Positions 24,772-33,151 of a stretch of 44,703 nt of DNA are shown piece after piece; within the stretch, counting starts at the first letter, position 1; each line of letters starts with the position of its first letter. The translations under genes were made by a program, and so were the position numbers. Under the pieces are notes generated by a model. It worked only from the letters and a program-made list of their open reading frames with translations, was not told the origin of the DNA and searched no databases. Source of the stretch: an uncultured Mailhella sp. (GTDB taxonomy: Bacteria > Desulfobacterota > Desulfovibrionia > Desulfovibrionales > Desulfovibrionaceae). The DNA is taken from contig CALUPL010000062.1 in the NCBI GenBank assembly GCA_944322635.1, forward strand, positions 1-44,703, given 5' to 3'.

Positions 24772-26460
24772 ATGAACATTGAACTGCTGGCACTGTTCGC
24801 CGTCGCGCCGCTTCTTGTGGCGCTGATTCTCATGGTCGGCCTTCGCTGGTCGTCCATGCGCGCCATGCCCCTGGCCTGGGCTACCGGCGCGCTTCTCGCC
24901 ATCATCGTATGGCAGCTTCCCCTCATCCGGGTAATCGCCCTCACGCTTGAAGGCTTCATCACGGCCGCCGGCGTGCTGATCATCGTTTTCGGTGCTCTGC
25001 TCATCTACTATACGCTCACCTACAGCGGCGCCATGGAAACCATCCAGGCAGGCATGAAAAAAATCAGTCCTGACCGCCGCGTTCAGACCATCATCATAGG
25101 CTTCATGTTTGCAGCCTTCATCGAAGGCGCGGCCGGATTCGGTACCCCCGCCGCTCTTGCCGCCCCGCTGCTGCTCGGTCTCGGCTTCCCTCCCCTCTGT
25201 GCGGCCGTCATCTGCCTCGCCTTCAACAGCATCCCCGTGACCTTCGGTGCCGTCGGCACTCCCGTGCTTCAGGGCTTCAAGTCCATTGAAAGCCTCGCCA
25301 TGGCCGCTCTCGGCACAGGTGACCCTGCCGTGATCTATAAGACCATCGGCGAATACGTCACTCTCATGCATCTGCCCATGCTCTTCATTCTGCCCATCTT
25401 CCTGCTGGGCTTCATGACCCGCTACTACGGCAAGAACAAGTCCTGGTCCGAAGGCTTTGCCGCGTGGAAGTACTGCCTGCTCGCCTCCGTCTGCTTCGGC
25501 GTGCCCTACTTCATCCTTGCCTGGGCCGTCGGTCCCGAACTTCCTTCCCTGCTCGGCGGCATCATCGGCCTCGGCGTTCTCGTAAAGCTCACCCAGAAGG
25601 GCGTGTGCGTTCCCGAAGGCACCTGGGACTTCGACTCCAGCGACAAATGGGATCCCGCCTGGATTGGTGAAATCAAGCCTTCCGACGTGACCGAATACAA
25701 GGAACACATGAGCCAGTTCATGGCTTGGCTCCCCTATGTTCTGTGCGGCCTCATCCTCGTTGTCACCCGCGTGCCCGCCTTCCATCTGAAGGCCCTGGTC
25801 ACCGACCCCATGTTCAACATCGGCGCGTCCAACATTCTCGGTCAGGAAGGCGTGACCTCCTACATCGCGCTCATGAACCTGCCCGGCACCGTGCCCTTCA
25901 TTCTCGTTTCCATCATCACCATCTTCCTGCACGGCATGCTTCGTGACGACGCCATCGGCAGCAACAAGGTCAGCAAGGCATGGTCCACCGCCTTCGCCAA
26001 AATGAAGGCCCCCACCATTTCCCTGCTCGCCGCCGTGGCTCTCGTGTCCATCTTCAAGGGCACGGGTGTCAGCGAGGCCACCAACCACGTCTCCATGCCC
26101 ATGGCTCTCGCTCAGTGTCTGGCCGATCTTGCCGGCGGCGCATGGCCTGCTCTCGCCTCCTACGTCGGCGGTCTCGGAGCGTTCATCACCGGTTCCAACA
26201 CCGTGTCCGACATGCTCTTCGCCAACTTCCAGTGGGATATGGCCAGAACCCTCGGCTACAGCGTACCCCAGCACTTCATCATTGTTGCCGCTCAGGGCGT
26301 CGGCGGCGCCATGGGCAACATGATCTGCATTCATAACATCGTGGCGGCCTGTGCCGTGCTCGGCCTCATCGGCAAGGAAGGCGACATTCTTCGTCGCACC
26401 GTCATTCCTTTCGTTCTCTACGGCATTGCCGTGGGCATCGTGGCCTTCATTCTGATGTAA
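24772..26460 (+). CDS. lctP: L-lactate permease (LctP/LldP family)
   Basis: A 562-residue inner-membrane lactate:proton symporter with 12-14 predicted helices. Signature stretches are FAAFIEGAAGFGTPAALAAPLL, FNSIPVTFGAVGTPV, and near the end FITGSNTVSDMLFANFQ. The gene lies directly after the two lactate dehydrogenase systems, which explains its role in D- and L-lactate uptake. ATG 24772 has GAGGAG upstream; the frame stays open upstream, but that part overlaps the terminator region and lacks family similarity. Between the lutBA fusion and this gene is a terminator, so a separate promoter in 24560-24760 is likely. A strong terminator follows. Confidence 0.92.
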   Translation: MNIELLALFAVAPLLVALILMVGLRWSSMRAMPLAWATGALLAIIVWQLPLIRVIALTLEGFITAAGVLIIVFGALLIYYTLTYSGAMETIQAGMKKISPDRRVQTIIIGFMFAAFIEGAAGFGTPAALAAPLLLGLGFPPLCAAVICLAFNSIPVTFGAVGTPVLQGFKSIESLAMAALGTGDPAVIYKTIGEYVTLMHLPMLFILPIFLLGFMTRYYGKNKSWSEGFAAWKYCLLASVCFGVPYFILAWAVGPELPSLLGGIIGLGVLVKLTQKGVCVPEGTWDFDSSDKWDPAWIGEIKPSDVTEYKEHMSQFMAWLPYVLCGLILVVTRVPAFHLKALVTDPMFNIGASNILGQEGVTSYIALMNLPGTVPFILVSIITIFLHGMLRDDAIGSNKVSKAWSTAFAKMKAPTISLLAAVALVSIFKGTGVSEATNHVSMPMALAQCLADLAGGAWPALASYVGGLGAFITGSNTVSDMLFANFQWDMARTLGYSVPQHFIIVAAQGVGGAMGNMICIHNIVAACAVLGLIGKEGDILRRTVIPFVLYGIAVGIVAFILM

Positions 26461-26478
26461 GGCTTATCTGCTCCACCT

Positions 26479-26507
26479 AAAAAGGCCGCCTTCGGGCGGC
26501 CTTTTTT
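26479..26507 (+). terminator. intrinsic terminator after lctP
   Basis: GGCCGCC and GGCGGCC form a stem with a TTCG tetraloop, flanked by an A run and followed by six Ts. This is a textbook terminator. Confidence 0.9.
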
Positions 26508-26921
26508 CTTCCCGAACTGCTCAAAAACATTAAAAACAGTCTGACCAGCACCTCAGACGATGCCGGCTGCTCCCATGGTGTAACGCCGCTTTCAGCCTAG
26601 TAAAAAGAAAGGAAGATCGGTGTCGGAAGGCTACTTTTTAAGCCTCCCCTTCAGGCTTTCTTACTTCTTCATAAAGGAAATTCGACTCTTCCATTTTCTT
26701 TCCTGATAAAATAATTTCTCACCAGCAGCAAAAAACGGCGTTCTTCTGAACAAGCGCATCCATTTTCGCTCTTTTCTCCCTCGGGGAAGAGCATATTCTG
26801 AAACTCAGGCAGCACGAAATTTCTGCGGGACAAACGATCGGAAACCTTTCCGCATCAGCATTCTGCCGGAAGAAATACAAAATTTCCCTTTTTCAGAACG
26901 CCCCGTGCCGCAAGGATATTC
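26508..26921. other. intergenic region without a recognised gene
   Basis: This AT-rich stretch before rarA holds one weak hairpin (AAGCCT/AGGCTT at 26640-26658, followed by TCTT). I see no tRNA, no conserved small ORF and no clear promoter. Confidence 0.4.
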
Positions 26922-28277
26922 ATGGAACAGCATTCCTTTTTCGACAACGAGAGTTCTCAGCCTCTGGCAGCACGACTGCGCCCGCGCTCTCTCGACGAAT
27001 TCTTTGGTCAGGAACATCTGCTCGGCAAGGGCAAGGTGCTGCGCAGACTCATAGAAACCGACCAGATATCCTCCATGATATTCTGGGGGCCTCCGGGCGT
27101 AGGCAAAACCACGCTGGCACGCATCATCGCCGGGCACACGAAATCGAACTTCATCGACTTTTCCGCCGTCACGAGCGGCATCAAGGAAATACGGGCCGTC
27201 ATGCAACAGGCGGAGAAGGATCGGCAGTACGGCAGACGCACTATGCTCTTCGTGGACGAAATACACCGCTTCAACAAGGCTCAACAGGACGCCTTCCTGC
27301 CCTTTGTGGAAAAAGGAAGCATCATACTCATAGGAGCTACTACCGAAAATCCTTCCTTCGAGGTCAACGGCGCACTGCTTTCCCGCTGCAAGGTGTTCGT
27401 ACTTCATCAGCTTTCCGAAAAGGACGTGAAGGCCCTGCTCGAACGCGCTCTGCAGGATCCCCGGGGCTTCGGCAGCCTTCACGTTTCCATTCCTCCGAAC
27501 ATGCTGGAAATCATTGCCGCCTTTTCCAACGGCGATGCACGCTCCGCACTCTCCACTCTGGAAATGGCGGTGCTGAACGGTGACACGGAAGGCGACTGCG
27601 TACATATATCCGAGCAGACGCTGGAAGAATGTACCTCTCGAAAGTCGCTGCTCTACGACAAACAGGGCGAAGAGCACTACAACCTCATTTCCGCCCTGCA
27701 CAAGTCCATGCGCAATTCCGACCCCGATGCCGCCGTGTACTGGCTTGCACGAATGCTGGAGGCAGGAGAAGACCCTCTCTACATCGCCCGCCGTGTCACC
27801 CGTTTTGCCAGCGAAGACGTAGGCCTTGCCGATCCCCATGCACTCGACACGGCCATTTCCGCTTATCAGGCATGCCATTTCATCGGCATGCCGGAATGCT
27901 CCGTACACCTCACGCAGGCCGTGGTCTATCTTTCTCTCGCTCCTAAATCCAACAGCCTCTATGTGGCCTACGGTCGTGCCAGGAAGGACGCACTATCCAT
28001 GCTCGACGAACCTGTTCCCCTTCAGATACGAAACGCTCCGACAAAGCTGATGAAGGAACTCGACTACGGCAAGGGGTACCAGTACGCCCACAACACGGAA
28101 GAAAAGCTGACGAACATGCACTGCCTGCCCGACTCCCTGGCAGGCAGAACATACTACGTTCCCACGGAACAAGGCCTTGAGGCCCGCTGCAAACAACGCC
28201 TTGAAGCCATCAAAGCGTGGAAGAAAAAACATGAGCAGCCCGTTGAGGAAAAAGACAATGCAAAAGATATCAAGTAA
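26922..28277 (+). CDS. rarA: replication-associated recombination protein RarA (MgsA), AAA+ ATPase
   Basis: A 451-residue AAA+ ATPase related to clamp loaders that acts at stalled replication forks. The N-terminal [19 protein letters not shown] is typical. Walker A is GPPGVGKTT (56-64), Walker B is [10 protein letters not shown] (about 107-116), sensor 1 is [12 protein letters not shown]. The C-terminal half has the MgsA domain: [22 protein letters not shown], and [25 protein letters not shown]. Length matches the family. ATG 26922 has AAGGATA upstream. It appears to be a single housekeeping gene with no operon partners. Confidence 0.95.
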   Translation: MEQHSFFDNESSQPLAARLRPRSLDEFFGQEHLLGKGKVLRRLIETDQISSMIFWGPPGVGKTTLARIIAGHTKSNFIDFSAVTSGIKEIRAVMQQAEKDRQYGRRTMLFVDEIHRFNKAQQDAFLPFVEKGSIILIGATTENPSFEVNGALLSRCKVFVLHQLSEKDVKALLERALQDPRGFGSLHVSIPPNMLEIIAAFSNGDARSALSTLEMAVLNGDTEGDCVHISEQTLEECTSRKSLLYDKQGEEHYNLISALHKSMRNSDPDAAVYWLARMLEAGEDPLYIARRVTRFASEDVGLADPHALDTAISAYQACHFIGMPECSVHLTQAVVYLSLAPKSNSLYVAYGRARKDALSMLDEPVPLQIRNAPTKLMKELDYGKGYQYAHNTEEKLTNMHCLPDSLAGRTYYVPTEQGLEARCKQRLEAIKAWKKKHEQPVEEKDNAKDIK

Positions 28278-28293
28278 CGTCGGGAAACAACAT

Positions 28294-28313
28294 AAGTTTT
28301 ATCAATAAAACTT
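28294..28313. promoter_or_regulatory. 20-bp palindrome upstream of the MATE-DtxR pair (candidate metalloregulator operator)
   Basis: AAGTTTTATCAATAAAACTT has perfect 9-bp arms. It lies 69 bases before the MATE start and is repeated in a degenerate form at 31034-31053, upstream of the decayed heme-type gene. It may be the binding site of the DtxR-like regulator; an alternative is a weak terminator for rarA. Confidence 0.5.
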
Positions 28314-28381
28314 TATTTGACAAATAACACTATCCCCCCTAGTGTGAAAAAGCCCGCCGCACATTCAGACAGGGGGTCCCG

Positions 28382-29767
28382 TTGTCCTCATTTCTCTCTT
28401 CCTCCGCCCCCGGCCGCTCTCTGCCGTCGCGAAGTGAACTTTTCCGGCTTACCCTTCCCCAGATGGGGCTCATGCTCTGCCATCTGGCCATTTCCATGAC
28501 CGATGTGTGGAGTGCCGGAAGACTAGGACCGGAAGTGCAGGCCGCCGTCGGCGTGGTCGCGCAGATATTCTCACTGCTCATGCTGCTCACATCTCTGGTG
28601 GCGAGCGGCTGCATGGCAACGGTAAGTCAGTCTCTCGGTGCGGGCCTTACCGTGCGGGCCAACCGTTATGCCGGACTCATCATCATGCTTTCCGCATCCA
28701 TGGGCACGCTTGTGGCCGCATCCGCCATGCTTTTCGAGCCGCTTCTGTTCCGGGCCATGGGCATTTCCGAGGCCCTTCGCCCCTCTCTTTCCACCTTTTT
28801 CACCGCCTATTGCTGCCAGCTTCCCTTCTATTACGTGCTCATCATGGTGAACTCCATTTTTCGAGCCTATAAGAAGGTTCTCTTTCCTCTCCTTACGCTT
28901 CTTGTTATGACCATCGCCAATCTTTTCGGCGATCTCGGTTTCGGACTTGGCCGGTTCTCTCTTCCCGCCTTCGGGGCAGCTGGCATTGCTTGGACGACCT
29001 TCGCCTGTGCCGTACTCGGCCTTGTCTGCAACCTTGTCCTTGCGGCGCTCTACGGTCTGCTTCATCGCCGCACTTTTGCTCCGTGGCGCTGGAACCGCCG
29101 GGCCATGCCGTATCTGTTCCGTGTTGGCATGCCCGCCGCCGCAGGACACCTCATGACGCATCTGGGCAGTCTCACCACACTTGCCGTCGTCGGCCTTCTG
29201 CCGGAAAGCACCAGCGTGCTTGCCGGCATGAGCGTAGGCGGCCGGGTACACTCCATTCTTCTTTTTCCGCTGGGAGCCCTCAATATGTCCATGGTCATTG
29301 TGAGCGGACATCTTCTCGGCGGTGGAACAAAAGAGACTCTGTATCTTTTCGGGCGCCGCTCCATCCTTCATCTGGGGCTTGTACTTATTGTTCCGAGCCT
29401 GCTTCTGTGGCTGCTGCGTCATCAGGTGGCCATGTTCTTTTCCAGTGACGCAACGGTGCTCAAACAGGCTTCCGACTTTCTGCTTTTTGCCTGCATCACC
29501 GTACCGTTTACAGGTATGACCGGCATGATGAACGCCCTTTTCTCGGGCGCAGGAGCCACACTGCTGTCCTGCCGGGTCGGCGCCGTCACCTGCTGGCTCG
29601 TCGGAATTCCCCTTTCGCTTTGTCTGGGGATACTTCTGGGACTGGGAGCACCCGGCATTTTTGCCGCAGGCGCCGCCGGACAAACAGCTGCCTTTCTCTG
29701 GACGCTGCGTCTCTTCCACGAAAAAAAATGGCTTGAATACGGTCTGCGAAAGCGGCAGACTGCCTGA
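28382..29767 (+). CDS. MATE family multidrug/organic cation efflux protein
   Basis: A 461-residue membrane exporter with about 12 helices. The N-terminal FRLTLPQMGLMLCHLAISMTDV and GRLGPEVQAAVGV pattern is that of the MATE family (DinF/NorM-like), and the internal repeat shows as LFRVGMPAAAGHLMTHLGSLTT. The start is likely TTG 28382 with AGGGGGT upstream; the first ATG lies inside the first helix and would remove it. It is followed after 16 bases by a DtxR-type regulator, suggesting joint control and perhaps a role in metal, siderophore or heme-related efflux. The substrate is not known. Confidence 0.85.
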   Translation: MSSFLSSSAPGRSLPSRSELFRLTLPQMGLMLCHLAISMTDVWSAGRLGPEVQAAVGVVAQIFSLLMLLTSLVASGCMATVSQSLGAGLTVRANRYAGLIIMLSASMGTLVAASAMLFEPLLFRAMGISEALRPSLSTFFTAYCCQLPFYYVLIMVNSIFRAYKKVLFPLLTLLVMTIANLFGDLGFGLGRFSLPAFGAAGIAWTTFACAVLGLVCNLVLAALYGLLHRRTFAPWRWNRRAMPYLFRVGMPAAAGHLMTHLGSLTTLAVVGLLPESTSVLAGMSVGGRVHSILLFPLGALNMSMVIVSGHLLGGGTKETLYLFGRRSILHLGLVLIVPSLLLWLLRHQVAMFFSSDATVLKQASDFLLFACITVPFTGMTGMMNALFSGAGATLLSCRVGAVTCWLVGIPLSLCLGILLGLGAPGIFAAGAAGQTAAFLWTLRLFHEKKWLEYGLRKRQTA

Positions 29768-29783
29768 AAACACGGAGGTTTCC

Positions 29784-30335
29784 ATGACGGATTGCCCCAG
29801 TCATGACCGAGACACGGAGAAAAAATCTCTTTCTCCGGTTCTGGAAAACTACCTTGAAATTATCTTTCTGGAAGAAGCAAAAGACGGCGCAGCCCGTGCC
29901 AGTTCCATAGCAGACGCCGCCAAGGTGAGCCGTTCCACGGTCACGAGCACGCTCAAGACTCTCAAGGCCATGGGCCTTGTGAAATATGAACCCTACAGTC
30001 TCATTCACCTTACCCGGGAAGGACGCCTCATCGGCCGCGACATCACTCACAGGCACGTTATTTTCCGGGAGTTTTTCGAACAGGTGCTTCAGCTCGAACA
30101 CGAGGAAGCCGACGCCGTGGCCTGCGAACTTGAACACGTAGTCCCGACTCCGGTCATCCGTCGCTGGGGACAGTTCGTTCTTTACATGCTCAACCGGGAT
30201 TTCTGGAAAAACTGGCAGGAGGATTACCAGGCCGAACGGAAAGAACTTATCCGCACCATGGCCGAAACGTTCCAAAACATGGGTTCTCTCGACAATCAGA
30301 ACGAAATAAAGGAGCTGGCCAGAAAATACCGCTGA
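29784..30335 (+). CDS. DtxR/MntR family metal-dependent transcriptional regulator
   Basis: A 183-residue regulator: winged helix-turn-helix (about 18-80, ENYLEIIFLEEAK, SSIADAAKVSRSTVTSTLKTLKAMGLV) and metal-binding dimerisation domain (about 80-145). The segment DAVACELEHVV places Cys, Glu and His as in DtxR/IdeR (C102, E105, H106 in DtxR numbering, from memory). MntR has Glu at the Cys position, so an iron sensor is more likely than a manganese sensor. No C-terminal SH3/FeoA domain is seen. It starts after CGGAGG, 16 bases behind the MATE gene, so it probably autoregulates that operon through the palindrome at 28294. Confidence 0.87.
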   Translation: MTDCPSHDRDTEKKSLSPVLENYLEIIFLEEAKDGAARASSIADAAKVSRSTVTSTLKTLKAMGLVKYEPYSLIHLTREGRLIGRDITHRHVIFREFFEQVLQLEHEEADAVACELEHVVPTPVIRRWGQFVLYMLNRDFWKNWQEDYQAERKELIRTMAETFQNMGSLDNQNEIKELARKYR

Positions 30336-30419
30336 AGCACATTCTGAGTTTCCGATTCTATTCTCTGTTTCTCCCTTCACATCGGCGCCAGTATCAGCCC
30401 CAACTTAAGTTTCCGCCTC

Positions 30420-30902
30420 TTTGAAAAAGCGTAACCCGGGTAATTCCCATCTCACCGGCAGCGGCATTTCTGCTCCAGCGACGCTTCTCCAAATCCTCAA
30501 GAGTGATACTCCGTTCCGCGTCCACCACTTTCCTTCAGCCACTTCCCGGTTCTTTCATCCTGCCCTCTTTCCGAGGGATGGAAAAAGGCAAGATCCGACT
30601 CTGCAGCCCGCCGAAGTACCACATTCTTGAGCTCTCGTATATTGCCCACCATGTAGACGCTCTCCTCCGGACTGTACCCGAGATTGTAAAAGCTGCGTGC
30701 AAACAGTGTGTCTCTCAGAAAGGCACATGAATATAGGCTACGCTGTCTCCCGTGCGCGGCCTGTCGAGAAGAATGTCGAGGCTCTTTTCCACGGCCTCGG
30801 ACGGAATCTGACAACCACCTACACCGGGATGCACGGCAATTTTTCGCCTAGGGCACGGAAAAGAGGTTCCCATCCCTCGCAAACTATTTCTTCATGCTCC
30901 AT
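30420..30902 (-). pseudogene. decayed composite: radical SAM (HutW/ChuW-like) start joined to a sigma-54 activator tail
   Basis: On the minus strand, ATG 30902 with AAGGA upstream opens MEHEEIVCEGWEPLFRALGE. One frameshift later comes IPSEAVEKSLDILL and YIHVPF, then TGA where the first radical SAM Cys should be, followed by ETHC. This resembles the CxxxCxxC region of anaerobic heme-degradation radical SAM enzymes. A second shift gives FYNLGYSPEESVYM, which passes directly into VGNIRELKNVVLRRA, a sigma-54 AAA+ tail motif. A third shift gives NAAAGEMGITRVTLFQR, a Fis-type helix-turn-helix. The two families are joined at about 30650, so a deletion plus decay is the simplest reading. Confidence 0.6.
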
Positions 30903-31238
30903 GTTTTTTCCTTCCCGGAAGAGACAAAAAACATGCCGTTCGGGCGCGAATCTTCGGAGTTCAGCCTGTCCGAAGAGATCTGTTCTATGGCGGCGCTCAT
31001 ACGTTCCTCACTCAAGGTTGGTATCGACAAGAAAAGTTTTATCAATCAAATTTTTCTCAAGAATTAAGGAAAATAAAATTCATTATCAATTTAAAAATAT
31101 TTCTTTTTCTTTGCCTGCGAACACGAATACGATGATTCCTTTTTCCCCGAATGTTCTGCAGCCCATGGCTCCCGCCTTTTTTCAGCATCGGACGGCATCA
31201 CCATGCATACTTGCAACGACAGACTTCATCCTTCTTTT
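30903..31238. other. AT-rich non-coding region with repeated TTATCAAT motifs
   Basis: No gene was seen. AAGTTTTATCAATCAAATTT (31034-31053) and a weaker CATTATCAATTTAA (about 31081-31094) echo the palindrome at 28294 and lie upstream of the decayed minus-strand gene. Confidence 0.45.
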
Positions 31239-31289
31239 ATGTATCATTACGATACATATATAATGAATACATGTATCATAATAATACAT
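31239..31289 (+). promoter_or_regulatory. paired upstream activator sites, unit 1
   Basis: ATGTATC-N5-GATACAT (31239-31257, perfect) and ATGTATC-N5-AATACAT (31271-31289, one mismatch) lie 32 bp apart centre to centre, 60-110 bases before a -24/-12 promoter. The same pair arrangement recurs at 35135-35185. Confidence 0.7.
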
Positions 31290-31349
31290 TTTATCCTTTC
31301 AGCATAACACTTTTCATTTTTATGATAGTATCATACTTATTCTGAACCA

Positions 31350-31365
31350 TGGCACATCTTTTGCA
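31350..31365 (+). promoter_or_regulatory. sigma-54 (-24/-12) promoter, unit 1
   Basis: TGGCAC-N5-TTGCA with exact GG-to-GC spacing of 12 bases. Predicted start of transcription is near 31376, 34 bases before the dehydrogenase start codon. Confidence 0.8.
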
Positions 31366-31409
31366 TGGGCAGAAACATGGTATTCATTTTTCAAAAAGGA
31401 GCCTCTTTC

Positions 31410-32297
31410 ATGGCTGAAATCGCCTTTTTCGGACTGGGGACCATGGGGCTTCCCATGGCATTGAATTTGCTGAAGGCCGGACATCGCGTTCATGTCATGC
31501 CTCACAGGGGACACATGGAAAATCCTCGTATCGCCGAACGCCATGGGGCCGTCATCCACACGTCTCTCACGGACATGATCGGACAGGCCGAGTTTGTCAT
31601 AAGCGTGGTGCCGGACGATACGGCCGTCAGTGAAATCTACCTCAATGAGACCATGAAAAAGCTCCTCAAACCCGGCTGCATCATCATTGAAATGACTTCC
31701 TGCTCCCCGGAAACAGTTCGGGAAGTGGAGGCCTTCTATGCGGACAGCGGCGTGAGCGTCATCGACGCGCCCATCACGGGAGCGCTGCCCCGGGCCATCA
31801 ACGGAACGCTCACCATTCTCGGCGCGGGAAAGCCGGACGACTTTGAAAAGGCGGCTCCCGTTCTGAATGCCATGGCGGAAAAGGTCCACCAGCTGGGCGC
31901 CGTGGGCAACGGCAAACTCGTCAAGGCCATGACAAATCTTCTCGGGGCCGTGAATCTGGCCGCCGTGGGAGAATTTTTCCGCTTTGCCTCCACCATGGGA
32001 CTGGACCTGTCCCAGCTTGCCGACGTGGTGAAGGACAGTGCCGGAGGTTCCACGCAGTTCACACGCAATTTCGAAAAAATGGTCGAACACAACTACACCC
32101 CGACCTTCACGCTGAAGCTGCTGCGCAAGGACATGGGCATAGCTCTCGATCAGGCGGCAAATCATGAGGAACTTGCCATGCCTCTGGCGGAGCTTGCCTA
32201 CCGGCTCTACCAGGAAGCCGAAGAATACGATGCCAGGGACTGCAGCGCCATAGCTCTCGTGGACGGCATTTCCCCGAAATCGGCCTCGCGTTCCTGA
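31410..32297 (+). CDS. beta-hydroxyacid dehydrogenase (3-hydroxyisobutyrate / sulfolactaldehyde reductase-like)
   Basis: A 295-residue NAD(P)-dependent enzyme of the HIBDH/GarR/YihU family. The N-terminal GLGTMGLPMALNLLKAGH binds the dinucleotide. The substrate-binding stretch reads DAPITGALPRAINGTL, and the catalytic lysine is Lys172 in GNGKLVKAMTN. The C-terminal LRKDMGIALDQA helix is conserved. The family reduces aldehydes such as tartronate semialdehyde, succinate semialdehyde or 3-sulfolactaldehyde. Because it shares promoter type and activator sites with the glycyl radical operon, it probably acts on a substrate or product of that pathway. ATG 31410 has AAGGAG upstream. Confidence 0.85.
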   Translation: MAEIAFFGLGTMGLPMALNLLKAGHRVHVMPHRGHMENPRIAERHGAVIHTSLTDMIGQAEFVISVVPDDTAVSEIYLNETMKKLLKPGCIIIEMTSCSPETVREVEAFYADSGVSVIDAPITGALPRAINGTLTILGAGKPDDFEKAAPVLNAMAEKVHQLGAVGNGKLVKAMTNLLGAVNLAAVGEFFRFASTMGLDLSQLADVVKDSAGGSTQFTRNFEKMVEHNYTPTFTLKLLRKDMGIALDQAANHEELAMPLAELAYRLYQEAEEYDARDCSAIALVDGISPKSASRS

Positions 32298-32553
32298 AAA
32301 CTCAGACACGGGCAAGCGCACATTCCTCCCGTCGGCGCGGAACCACGTCGGATTGCTGCGTTCGGAAAGAGCTCCGGTATCTTCGCTTACGTCCGTATGA
32401 CGGGAAACACCTCTCCGAATCCAAAACAGAGAGGGAGTCTTTTACGCTGTCCCGAAAAATACCTGTAGGGCATTCCGTTCCCTCACGATATATCCGCCCG
32501 CTTCCTCCAAAACGGCCACACCGTATCAACAACAAAACTTCGGAGCCTGCCAC

Positions 32554-32949
32554 ATGATCGATCAGAAGCACATTCTCGCCGCCTTTCAACAGCTTGAAAA
32601 CATTGCGGGGCCCGGTGCTCCCGTATGCGCCTGCGTCACCGACGAGCACGGCTTCGTGCTCGGATACCTGCAGATGGACGGCATATCCTCCCGCTCCTTC
32701 ACCATGGCGAGGGCCAAGGCCTATACCGCCGCGCGCATGGGACAGACAACCGCGGAATTTCATGAACGCCTTGTAAGGGAACATCTCGCTCTCGCCGATT
32801 TCGGTGACGCGTTCATGACCTCCGTACAGGGCGGCGTTCCCGTCAGAGATAAAAACGGCACCGTAATCGGCGGCGCGGCCGTATCCGGAAGAAAACCCGA
32901 GGAAGACGAAGCGACGGCCTTCCGTCTTGCCGGACTGCTCACAGACTAA
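32554..32949 (+). CDS. GlcG/HbpS-like (DUF336) protein
   Basis: A 131-residue protein of the GlcG/HbpS/PduO-C family. The helices AFQQLENIAG and FTMARAKAYTAARMG, and the end VQGGVPVRDKNGTVIGGAAVSGRKPEEDEAT (read in parts), follow the family pattern. Members bind heme, cobalamin-related ligands or act as small accessory proteins in glycolate, propanediol and aromatic pathways. Function here is unknown. It lies 256 bases after the dehydrogenase, has a CGGAG site upstream, and precedes the sigma-54 activator; it may belong to transcription unit 1. Confidence 0.78.
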   Translation: MIDQKHILAAFQQLENIAGPGAPVCACVTDEHGFVLGYLQMDGISSRSFTMARAKAYTAARMGQTTAEFHERLVREHLALADFGDAFMTSVQGGVPVRDKNGTVIGGAAVSGRKPEEDEATAFRLAGLLTD

Positions 32950-32977
32950 CTTGCCCGACAGCCGGAACGACGGCAAG
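32950..32977 (+). terminator. weak hairpin after the GlcG-like gene
   Basis: CTTGCC and GGCAAG form a 6-bp stem with a long loop immediately after the stop codon. No T run follows. Confidence 0.3.
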
Positions 32978-33151
32978 CCGACCATGTCCGCACCTTCTTC
33001 TGTTGCAGAAAACCGATCGCTGTCCGCCGGAAACCTCGGTTTTCTCCCTCTTTCATCTTCCCTTCATTATCAATGACGTTGTCTTGGGGAGAAGCGAACA
33101 TACCGACCATCCGCTCCCACAAAAAACAACTCGCCATCCAAGGAGAAAGAC

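Noticed and set aside
26640..26658. Attenuator or riboswitch before rarA
   Set aside because: Only one weak 6-bp hairpin is present, about 260 bases from the start codon, with no conserved aptamer-like core.
31321..31335. TATGATAGTATCATA palindrome just before the unit 1 promoter
   Set aside because: A perfect short palindrome, but it differs in half-site and spacing from the activator repeats and lies only 15 bases from the -24 element; it could be chance in AT-rich DNA.
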